From: Crocinitomicaceae bacterium
GTDB lineage: Bacteria; Bacteroidota; Bacteroidia; Flavobacteriales_D; Sanyastnellaceae
NCBI GenBank assembly: GCA_020848015.1
Contig: JADLBA010000188.1
Coordinates: 1-8,282 of the forward strand
Length of the DNA stretch: 8,282 bases
Direction of reading: 5' to 3'
The notes under the pieces are model-generated. The model was not told the origin of the DNA. It did not search any database and saw only the letters and a program-made list of their open reading frames with translations. Shown in pieces: positions 1 through 5,756 of this stretch; within the stretch, counting starts at the first letter, position 1; each line of letters starts with the position of its first letter. The position numbers and the translations under genes are program-made.

Positions 1-481
1 CTCCGAGGTTGATCCCCATATAAAAAATAGTGAAAGCCGAGTCAACGCGCTTATCTCCTGCAGGGTAAAGCTGGCCCACCATTGTAGAAATATTTGGCTT
101 GAAAAAACCGTTGCCTAAGATCAGAAGCCCCAGCCCTCCGTACATTATTACTGTGGCTAAATCTATCTGCTTGTATAATGTTCCTGCAACAAACATCAAC
201 AACTGCCCCAAGGCCATCAAAACCCCACCTGCAATGATAGATTTTCTGTTTCCCCAGAACCGGTCTGCCATATAACCCCCAATCAGGGGAGTCAGGTAAA
301 CTAATCCTGTATAACTTCCATAAATTTCAGAACCCAGCGCCTTGTCAAACAGCAGTGCTTTTGTCATAAACAGCACAAAAAGCGCTCTCATTCCATAATA
401 GGAAAATCGCTCCCACATTTCAGTTACAAAAAGAACATAGAGACCTTTAGGATGCCCTTTTGGTACAGAGGTATTAGTCAT
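1..481 (-). CDS. POT/PTR2-family proton-dependent di/tripeptide permease, N-terminal part (cut by window edge)
   Basis: Inner-membrane major-facilitator-superfamily carrier of the POT (PTR2) family, which couples uptake of di- and tripeptides to protons. Reading the minus strand from the ATG at 481-479 gives 160 codons with no stop, and the frame runs off the left edge. Family hallmarks are visible: the ExxER motif of helix 1 in TEMWERFSYYG (Glu21, Glu24, Arg25), GGYMADRFWG at the helix 2/3 loop (Asp73), and GNGFFKPNIS in helix 4 with the conserved Lys128, followed by DSAFTIFYMGINLG. The full protein would normally have 12-14 helices and about 450-550 residues; about a third is present. It lies 90 bases downstream of a same-strand dipeptidyl peptidase, so a peptide-scavenging role fits. 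Substrate specificity is inferred from family only. Confidence 0.93.
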   Translation of the reverse strand, partial: MTNTSVPKGHPKGLYVLFVTEMWERFSYYGMRALFVLFMTKALLFDKALGSEIYGSYTGLVYLTPLIGGYMADRFWGNRKSIIAGGVLMALGQLLMFVAGTLYKQIDLATVIMYGGLGLLILGNGFFKPNISTMVGQLYPAGDKRVDSAFTIFYMGINLG

Positions 482-524
482 AATCGGGGTTTAGTGGTTA
501 AATTATTTTTCTTTTGAATGGTGC

Positions 525-532
525 CAAATGTA
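525..532 (-). promoter_or_regulatory. Bacteroidota -7 promoter element for the POT permease
   Basis: The minus strand reads TACATTTG, an exact match to the Bacteroidota sigma-factor -7 consensus TAnnTTTG. Transcription would start near 518, giving a leader of about 37 bases before the ATG at 481. I see no clear -33 TTG at the usual spacing, so this is a half-match. It suggests the permease can be transcribed independently of the peptidase gene upstream. Confidence 0.55.
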
Positions 533-571
533 ATGAAAAGGCAGGCTTTACTATTATCCGAATTTCGGGTA

Positions 572-2773
572 TTACAAATTAGCCTTCAAAAAGTCCGTTA
601 TCAGAGTATATAAATGAAGGCGGGTATTTCCTCCGTATATACCGTGGTTTTTATTGGGGTAAATGAAAAGGTCAAATTGCTTGTTGGCTTTTACAAGGGC
701 TGTCACCATATCCATTGTATTTTGGAGGTGTACGTTGTCATCTGCAGACCCATGAATCAGCAGGTATTTCCCTTTTAGCAATTGCGCAAAATTAATGGGG
801 GAGTTGTTTTCATAGCCACCGTTGTTCTCCTGGGGAGTGCGCATAAAACGTTCAGTATATATAGAGTCGTAGTATTTCCAGTTGGTGACAGGAGCGACAG
901 CAATACCCGCCGTGTAATAATCGGCTCCTTTCGTCATACAGAGGGAGGTCATGTATCCTCCGTAGCTCCAGCCCTGCATACCAATTCGACTTTTGTCAAT
1001 ATACGATTGATTTCCGAGGTACTTTGCGAGATCAATGAAATCCTCCGTTTCATTTTTACCGAGATTCATATACGTGCTGTGTTTGAATTTTCTTCCGCGG
1101 AACTGGGTTCCTCGCGGATCACAACTTACCACGATATATCCTTCCTGGCAGAGGAGCTGGTGCCACAAATAGGTGCGGCCACTCCATGCATCGGTTACGG
1201 TATTATTTCCGGGGCCGCCATATATTGCTACTAACACAGGGTGTTTTTTTGACGGATCAAAATTTACCGGTTTCATCATCCAGCAATTGAGCGATGTGCC
1301 GTCGCTATTTTTAAAATTGAAAAATTCTTTTTTTGTCAGACGGTAAGTGCTGAGATTTTCTTTCAATTTTTTATTATCTATTAGTACTCTGATTTCCTCG
1401 CCCTTGCTATTTAGCAATGAATAGACCGGAGGAGTATTCGCGTTGCTGTTTTCGAGGATCATGTACTTCATTCCCTTACTGAATGAGGCTTCATTCATTC
1501 CTGTGCAGCAGTCGAGGCGATTGGTTTTTCCCTTTTTTATTTCAAGAGCATAGATGTGTTTTTCCATCGGGCTTACCTCACTACTGCTATAATAAACAAT
1601 GCCTTTTTCCTCGTCCATTCCGTAAAAGTCTATCACATCCCAAAGGCCGGTGGTCAATTGTTTAATCAGGTGTCCGTTTAGGTCGTACTGGTACAAATGA
1701 TTGTAATCGTTGCGCTCGCTCAGCCAGATAAACGTCTCGCCATCCTTGAGAAAAAGCAGATGATCGGTGATGTCAATATAAGTCTCGGAATTTTCTGTAT
1801 AAATGATCCGTGTGCTGATGGCAAAAGGCTCACTTTTACTAAGGTCGGTCAATAGAAATTCCAGCTTGTTCTGGTGCCTGTTCATCCTCATTACGCACAG
1901 TTGATCATTGTTCTTAGTCCATTTGATTCGCGGAATATAGGTGTCTGTATTTTCTCCCGTATCTACCTGAGAATGGTTGTTTTTCACAAGGTTGTAGATA
2001 TAGATAGAAACAATGCTGTTTTTTTCTCCTGCCTTAGGATACTTAAAATCATAGCGGGAAGGATAAAGTTGCCCGTACATATCCATTCCGTATTCGCGTA
2101 CCGCACTTTCATCAAATCGGTAGTAGGCGATTCTGTCGCTTTTTGGGCTCCAGTAAAATCCTTTGTCGAAACCAAATTCTTCTTCGTAAACCCAGTCTGT
2201 ACCTCCGTTAATGATCGAATTCATGCTACCATCAACTGTTACCTGTTTCTCTTTTTTTGAAACTATATCAAGCAAAAAAAGATTGTTGTCGCGTACAAAC
2301 GCAATCTTTTTTCCATCGGGCGAAAACTCTGCAAGGCGTTGCTTTCCTAATTTATCATCACTGAGAGGGAAACCGTTTTTCTTTTCAGTATCGTAAACGT
2401 AGTAATGTGACTTTGAACTCCAGCGGTATATGGGTTCTGTCTCAGTTTGTATCAACAGTTTTTTTTCATCGGCGCTCCATTCATAGCCGTCTATTGTTTT
2501 TTCTATGCTGCCAAATATTTCTTTTGCAGAAACGATCACTCCTTCTTTTTCTCCTGTCTGGTAGCTGTATTTTACGATCTGTGTTCCAAATGCATCGCTT
2601 TCTTCCAGTTGGGTGTAGTACAGGCCGTCATTCATCGAGTTCAACCCGTCAACAAAAGAGGCGGAAAATTCTGCGCTATTCCAAATCAGTTCATTACTCA
2701 GTTTTTTTTGCGCAGCAGATGGAATAGCAATGATCAGCAATAGAAAAAAGAAGATCACAAGGCGGTATTGCAT
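572..2773 (-). CDS. S9B-family dipeptidyl peptidase IV-like serine exopeptidase, secreted
   Basis: Predicted periplasmic serine peptidase that cleaves N-terminal dipeptides, typically Xaa-Pro or Xaa-Ala. From the ATG at 2773 it has 733 residues, the usual length for bacterial DPP-IV enzymes. It starts with a signal peptide (MQYRL, a run of F/L/I, then IPSAAQ). An N-terminal beta-propeller follows, containing DWVYEEEFGF near residues 193-202; Glu198 and Glu199 correspond to the Glu pair of human DPP4 that binds the substrate amino terminus. The C-terminal alpha/beta-hydrolase domain has AIYGGPG (Tyr518, oxyanion), GWSYGGY (nucleophile Ser603), HGSADDNVH (Asp678) and NKNHG (His710). Spacing of the triad agrees with human DPP4. 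The frame opens further to a TTG at 2809, but that TTG lies in a probable promoter and would bury the signal peptide, so I use the ATG. A same-strand peptide permease lies downstream. Confidence 0.95.
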   Translation of the reverse strand: MQYRLVIFFFLLLIIAIPSAAQKKLSNELIWNSAEFSASFVDGLNSMNDGLYYTQLEESDAFGTQIVKYSYQTGEKEGVIVSAKEIFGSIEKTIDGYEWSADEKKLLIQTETEPIYRWSSKSHYYVYDTEKKNGFPLSDDKLGKQRLAEFSPDGKKIAFVRDNNLFLLDIVSKKEKQVTVDGSMNSIINGGTDWVYEEEFGFDKGFYWSPKSDRIAYYRFDESAVREYGMDMYGQLYPSRYDFKYPKAGEKNSIVSIYIYNLVKNNHSQVDTGENTDTYIPRIKWTKNNDQLCVMRMNRHQNKLEFLLTDLSKSEPFAISTRIIYTENSETYIDITDHLLFLKDGETFIWLSERNDYNHLYQYDLNGHLIKQLTTGLWDVIDFYGMDEEKGIVYYSSSEVSPMEKHIYALEIKKGKTNRLDCCTGMNEASFSKGMKYMILENSNANTPPVYSLLNSKGEEIRVLIDNKKLKENLSTYRLTKKEFFNFKNSDGTSLNCWMMKPVNFDPSKKHPVLVAIYGGPGNNTVTDAWSGRTYLWHQLLCQEGYIVVSCDPRGTQFRGRKFKHSTYMNLGKNETEDFIDLAKYLGNQSYIDKSRIGMQGWSYGGYMTSLCMTKGADYYTAGIAVAPVTNWKYYDSIYTERFMRTPQENNGGYENNSPINFAQLLKGKYLLIHGSADDNVHLQNTMDMVTALVKANKQFDLFIYPNKNHGIYGGNTRLHLYTLITDFLKANL

Positions 2774-2806
2774 AATAGAGGAAGTAAAAAATAATGGCCG
2801 AATGTA

Positions 2807-2814
2807 CAAAGCGA
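2807..2814 (-). promoter_or_regulatory. Probable -7 promoter element of the dipeptidyl peptidase gene
   Basis: The minus strand reads TCGCTTTG, one mismatch from TAnnTTTG. A start of transcription near 2801 would give a leader of about 27 bases before the ATG at 2773. No convincing -33 element is seen. The position supports the downstream ATG, because the longer frame's TTG start is the last three bases of this element. Confidence 0.4.
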
Positions 2815-2928
2815 CGATGAATGAGAGATTGTTTTAGGATGAGCGGAAAATGGGGGCTTTTTCAATCGGGGAAAAGATTGGAAATCAACAAGTCGTCAAC
2901 AGGGCTTTTTCTTTTCCGTAGTGTTATC

Positions 2929-2936
2929 CATCTTTG
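2929..2936 (+). promoter_or_regulatory. Probable -7 promoter element of the FAD oxidoreductase gene
   Basis: CATCTTTG, one mismatch from TAnnTTTG, followed by CAGCCA and then the ATG at 2943. Only six bases separate the element from the start codon, so transcription would begin at or within a few bases of the ATG. Together with the element at 2807-2814 this makes the 169-base interval 2774-2942 a divergent promoter region. Confidence 0.45.
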
Positions 2937-2942
2937 CAGCCA

Positions 2943-4373
2943 ATGGATACGACAAAACAACGACCGTCTCTTTCCGCTAAGTTTATTGCTGAACTCGAAG
3001 AGGTTTTTTCATCAGATACCCTGTTTTTTCATCCGGAAGAAATTGAAAAATTCAGCAGGGATCAAACCGAAGATCTTGTATTTCCCCCCGAAGTTGTTGT
3101 AAAACCAAACACTGTGGAGGAGGTTAGCAGGTTGATGCAATGCTGTAACCGGCACGGTGTTCCCGTTACTCCTGTAGCTGCGCGAACGGGGTTGAGCGGC
3201 GGAGCATTGTGCGTGAACGGCGGTGTTGCACTGAGTATGGAACGTTTCAACCGCATCCTTTCAATTGATGAAAACAATGGCCAGGTGCTCACAGAACCCG
3301 CAGTGATCACCCAGGTGCTGATGGAGGAGTGTGCGAAAAAGGGTTGGTACTATGCCCCGGATCCTGCTAGCCGCGGCTCGTGTTCAATTGGTGGAAACAT
3401 TGCTGAAAACAGCGGTGGGCCACGTGCGGTAAAATATGGTGTAACAAAGGATTTTGTCCTGAATCTCGAAGTAGTTCTGCCATCGGGTAAAGTCATCTGG
3501 ACCGGGGCAAATACTCTGAAAAATGCTACCGGTTACAACCTGACTCAACTGATGGTGGGAAGCGAAGGAACACTCGGGGTAATGACTAAAGCAGTATTGA
3601 AGTTGCTGCCGTTGCCGAAACACAACCTGCTGATGCTCGTTCCGTTTTCCTCTGCTGAAAAAGCTTGTGAAGCGGTAAGTGCTATTTTTAAAGCAGGAAT
3701 CACACCCAGTGCGCTCGAATTTATGGAGCGTGATGCAATCATTCACACGCTGCAATACGTACCGGACGTGCAGTTGCCGGTAGGGCCGGACGTGCAGGCT
3801 CATCTGTTGGTAGAAGTAGATGGTAATCACCTTGAAATTTTAATGAAAGATTGCGAGCTTATTACAGAGGTATTAACGCAGTTCGATTGTGGGGAGATTC
3901 TTTTTGCCGAAGACAATGCCCAGAAGAATCAACTTTGGAAGCTCAGGCGCAAGGCCGGTGAAGCCGTAAAAGCACACTCGGTTTACAAAGAGGAAGATAC
4001 GGTCGTTCCCAGGTATGAATTGCCACGCCTGCTGAAAGGAGTCAAAGTTATTGGAAAGAAATATGGATTTCGCTCTGTCTGTTACGGACATGCCGGAGAC
4101 GGGAACTTGCACGTAAATATTCTGAAAGACGACCTGAGTGATGAAGAATGGACCAGCCAATTGCCTGAGGCGATTCGTGAAATATTTGAACTGACTGTTT
4201 CGCTGGGCGGCACACTAAGCGGTGAACACGGAATCGGCTGGGTGCAGAAGAACTATATGGATATTGCCTTTCCGCATCTGCAGATTGAACTCATGCATTC
4301 TATTAAGGCTATTTTTGACCCGAACAATATTCTTAATCCTGGAAAAATTTTCCCGGATAAAGTGACTGTTTAA
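2943..4373 (+). CDS. FAD-linked 2-hydroxyacid oxidase, GlcD / D-lactate dehydrogenase type
   Basis: Cytoplasmic or membrane-associated flavoprotein oxidising a D-2-hydroxyacid (glycolate, D-lactate or similar) to the 2-oxoacid. The 476 residues match the length of GlcD proteins. The N-terminal PCMH-type FAD domain (about residues 43-225) shows PVTPVAARTGLSGGA, APDPASRGSCSIGGNIAENS, KNATGYNLTQLMVGSEGTLG and LPSGKVIWTGANT. The C-terminal FAD-oxidase domain carries GHAGDGNLHVN (about residues 382-392) and SGEHGIG (about 426-432), whose His residues are the conserved metal/substrate residues of the family, and ends with the typical FDPNNILNPGKIF. No GlcE or GlcF (FeS subunit) gene flanks it, so the electron acceptor and exact substrate are open. 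The frame extends to a TTG at 2934, but that TTG belongs to the TTTG of the probable promoter; ATG at 2943 is preferred. Confidence 0.93.
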   Translation: MDTTKQRPSLSAKFIAELEEVFSSDTLFFHPEEIEKFSRDQTEDLVFPPEVVVKPNTVEEVSRLMQCCNRHGVPVTPVAARTGLSGGALCVNGGVALSMERFNRILSIDENNGQVLTEPAVITQVLMEECAKKGWYYAPDPASRGSCSIGGNIAENSGGPRAVKYGVTKDFVLNLEVVLPSGKVIWTGANTLKNATGYNLTQLMVGSEGTLGVMTKAVLKLLPLPKHNLLMLVPFSSAEKACEAVSAIFKAGITPSALEFMERDAIIHTLQYVPDVQLPVGPDVQAHLLVEVDGNHLEILMKDCELITEVLTQFDCGEILFAEDNAQKNQLWKLRRKAGEAVKAHSVYKEEDTVVPRYELPRLLKGVKVIGKKYGFRSVCYGHAGDGNLHVNILKDDLSDEEWTSQLPEAIREIFELTVSLGGTLSGEHGIGWVQKNYMDIAFPHLQIELMHSIKAIFDPNNILNPGKIFPDKVTV

Positions 4374-4471
4374 CTGGAGCCACCAACCATTTTGCGGAGG
4401 GATTTCCGGCAGGGGGGGCTAATATTATATCGTGCATCAGTAGTATAGAAAATCAATAATCTCATTCAGCA

Positions 4472-4867
4472 ATGAAAAATGTATTCTTTTGTCTCTTTAC
4501 CGCCGCAGTTCTTCTTGCGTTTTCATCGTGCAAACATTCTCCCGTTATTGTCGGGCAGTGGAATTTTCAACGTATTATCTTCGGAAAAGAATCCAGCGAT
4601 ACGATGTCGAATGTTATTCAACAACAAATGGAATTGGCGATGAAAGGCACCCGATTTGACTTTCGGGAGGGAGCCGCTGTGGTAAGAACGGCTCGCGGAA
4701 AGGAAGAAACCGGGACGTGGATGCTAGATGAAGAACATAAAAGGTTGACAACCAAAATTAACGATAAGACAAAGGAATTTGATGTGGTAGAATTGTCCGA
4801 CTCACTGCTGGACCTCAGTTCTCCCATGGCAAAAAAAATAATTGTTCGTTTCAGACGTGAAAAATAG
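4472..4867 (+). CDS. Small lipoprotein with lipocalin-like domain, function unknown
   Basis: 131-residue predicted lipoprotein. The N-terminus (MKNVFF, a hydrophobic core, then LLAFSSC) is a lipoprotein signal peptide; Cys20 would be lipidated and the mature protein anchored in the cell envelope, with Lys21 and His22 following. The rest begins with IVGQWNFQRIIF and includes GTRFDFREGAAV, a GTWML segment and a C-terminal IIVRFRREK. This alternation of G-x-W strands resembles the small lipocalin-like lipoproteins common in Bacteroidota (DUF-type beta-barrel), whose ligands are mostly unknown. The start ATG has no Shine-Dalgarno. It lies 98 bases after the FAD oxidoreductase on the same strand, with no obvious terminator between, so co-transcription is possible. 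The family assignment is by general resemblance; gene and lipoprotein status are firmer. Confidence 0.8.
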   Translation: MKNVFFCLFTAAVLLAFSSCKHSPVIVGQWNFQRIIFGKESSDTMSNVIQQQMELAMKGTRFDFREGAAVVRTARGKEETGTWMLDEEHKRLTTKINDKTKEFDVVELSDSLLDLSSPMAKKIIVRFRREK

Positions 4868-4950
4868 CAAGTCAAGCATAGGAATACCACTTTCGTAGAA
4901 AAATGGAGGCATACCAAATTTATGTGGTACCCGAATGTTAAAGTTTCATA

Positions 4951-4958
4951 TATATTTG
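4951..4958 (+). promoter_or_regulatory. Exact Bacteroidota -7 element for a candidate small RNA
   Basis: TATATTTG matches TAnnTTTG at all defined positions. It lies 84 bases after the lipoprotein stop codon and is not followed by an open reading frame, but by two hairpins and an intrinsic terminator. The best -33 candidate is a weak TGG near 4925. Transcription would start around 4963-4966. Confidence 0.5.
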
Positions 4959-4962
4959 TCGT

Positions 4963-5092
4963 GTATTTAGGTAGTGTACCTAATTACACATAAAGAGTTA
5001 GTTGAGTTGAGCCGTCACGGCTCAAGACAATTACGATAGTTTTTAGTTTTTCAGTTTAAGCCATTAAGCCCCCGAATCGTCGGGGGCTTTTT
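4963..5092 (+). ncRNA. Candidate structured small RNA of about 130 nt with its own promoter and terminator
   Basis: Unidentified. The interval starts just after an exact TAnnTTTG element and ends at a strong intrinsic terminator. Hairpin 1 pairs TTAGGTA (4967-4973) with TACCTAA (4977-4983); the flanks 4961-4965 and 4985-4989 also pair across one T-T mismatch. Hairpin 2 pairs TTGAGCCG (5007-5014) with CGGCTCAA (5018-5025) around a three-base loop, and can extend across a 2x2 internal loop with 4999-5004 against 5028-5033. An A/T-rich linker then leads to the terminator stem 5066-5089. I see no coding frame of note inside. It could be a trans-acting sRNA, a Bacteroidota 6S-like RNA, or simply a distal 3' UTR and terminator of the lipoprotein transcript. 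The transcript start is estimated. Confidence 0.4.
5066..5092 (+). terminator. Strong Rho-independent terminator
   Basis: AAGCCCCCGA (5066-5075) pairs perfectly with TCGGGGGCTT (5080-5089), a 10-bp GC-rich stem with the loop ATCG, followed by a run of five T (5088-5092). It acts on plus-strand transcription; the opposite strand lacks a matching T run. It ends the candidate small RNA and any read-through from the lipoprotein gene. Confidence 0.9.
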
Positions 5093-5290
5093 GGTTTATG
5101 CCATATTTATTAAATGCTGTATTTATTTTTTTGCAATACCGTCTGGTAATAAAATAGCTGGCTTGTTTTAATTTGCAATATTGAGGGGCACACAACCCGT
5201 GTGTTATAGTATATGGAAAGACTGTAAAAAGCCAGAGCGCAAGGGAAAGAATCTACTGCGGTGAGGAGTTGACCATCATCATTCCTATGC

Positions 5291-5338
5291 ATAGAGCCGC
5301 ACAAGCAAAGGAGGCTGGGCGATCGCGCAAGGCTCTAT
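5291..5338. repeat. Inverted repeat, 8 bp perfect arms, 32-base spacer
   Basis: ATAGAGCC (5291-5298) is the exact reverse complement of GGCTCTAT (5331-5338). The spacer contains the 8-base palindrome GCGATCGC (5319-5326). It is followed within five bases by a second inverted repeat. No T run follows, so it is not an intrinsic terminator. It may be a structured RNA element, a protein-binding site or a remnant of a mobile element. Confidence 0.55.
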
Positions 5339-5342
5339 TCTA

Positions 5343-5371
5343 AGCACCACGATAAAATAAATCGTAATGCT
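5343..5371. repeat. Inverted repeat with internal loop
   Basis: ACGAT (5349-5353) pairs with ATCGT (5361-5365) around the loop AAAATAA; after a CC/AA internal loop, AGCA (5343-5346) pairs with TGCT (5368-5371). Nine base pairs in all. It directly follows the 5291-5338 repeat and lies 60 bases upstream of an exact -7 promoter element. Confidence 0.5.
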
Positions 5372-5430
5372 CAGAGCTACCGAACCTAAATGCAATTGCT
5401 ATTCGCTCTAAAGCAGGACACAAATTTTCG

Positions 5431-5438
5431 TAAATTTG
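5431..5438 (+). promoter_or_regulatory. Exact -7 promoter element upstream of the small ORF and katA
   Basis: TAAATTTG matches TAnnTTTG at every defined position. A start near 5445 would give a leader of about 27 bases to the ATG at 5472 and could drive the small ORF, katA, the DoxX gene and hpf as one transcript. No clear -33 TTG is seen at 17-23 bases upstream. The TTG at 5436 that opens the longer version of the small ORF is part of this element. Confidence 0.5.
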
Positions 5439-5471
5439 TCTGATGGTATAAAAAAGAGAAAAAATGAATTT

Positions 5472-5729
5472 ATGATTGAACGGGATAAATTTGCCATCAG
5501 GGTGAAAAAGTTTGATTCCACCGGTAATGGTGGCAGATCAGCCAGAGGTCTTATAAATTTTTATAGGAATAGGTACCTCCTCATTTCGGGCACTGAGATT
5601 TTTTCAGAAATTCATAAAATATGCCTCTTCCTGCAAATTCTTCAATTTATTAAAAATGCAGGATATGGAATCTTATCGAATGAACAAAAGAGAGAATGTA
5701 CTGGTGAGATAATCGGTCTATTAAATTAG
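5472..5729 (+). CDS. Unrecognised small protein upstream of katA
   Basis: I do not recognise this 85-residue ORF. It starts MIERDKFAIRVKKFDST, has a basic and polar N-terminal half with a GNGGRSARG segment, a central hydrophobic stretch (HKICLFLQILQFIKNAGYG), and a polar C-terminus ending EIIGLLN. Two cysteines are present. There is no signal peptide. The ATG at 5472 is preferred over the upstream TTG at 5436, because that TTG is the end of an exact -7 promoter element. The stop lies 27 bases before the katA start, on the same strand. No Shine-Dalgarno is obvious. If real, it would be the first gene of the catalase transcript; otherwise the interval is a long katA leader. Confidence 0.35.
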   Translation: MIERDKFAIRVKKFDSTGNGGRSARGLINFYRNRYLLISGTEIFSEIHKICLFLQILQFIKNAGYGILSNEQKRECTGEIIGLLN

Positions 5730-5756
5730 CTTATTAAACTGTAATATGTCAAAGAA

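Larger units (their letters stand above)
5093..5430. other. Non-coding interval of about 340 bases without a convincing gene
   Basis: Both strands lack a reading frame with a good start and recognisable protein. The first 110 bases are A/T-rich; from about 5220 composition becomes more mixed. The interval holds a small hairpin (CACAC 5189-5193 with GTGTG 5199-5203) and the two stronger inverted repeats listed separately. A start-less frame from 5185 to 5343 has protein-like composition but matches nothing I know; it may be decayed coding DNA or chance. Confidence 0.6.

Noticed and set aside
555..571. Hairpin around CCGAAATTCGG next to the stop codon of the peptidase gene, considered as a terminator on the minus strand.
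   Set aside because: Six pairs including one G-T and no downstream T run on that strand; probably chance or a weak attenuator at most.
782..2743. Several plus-strand frames of 60-150 codons opposite the dipeptidyl peptidase gene.
   Set aside because: They are antisense shadows of a strongly supported gene and show no domain or start signals.
5310..5330. GGCTGGGCGATCGCGC, reminiscent of the 5' P2/P3 region of bacterial RNase P RNA (rnpB).
   Set aside because: The universally conserved core motif GAGGAAAGTCC and the rest of the molecule are absent downstream, so no intact rnpB is present; a short resemblance from memory is not enough to call a fragment.
5185..5343. A start-less open frame of about 52 codons with protein-like composition (contains RERIYCGEELTIIIP).
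   Set aside because: No ATG, GTG or TTG near its beginning, no recognised homologue, and it overlaps the inverted repeat; could be decayed coding DNA but not supportable as a gene or named pseudogene.
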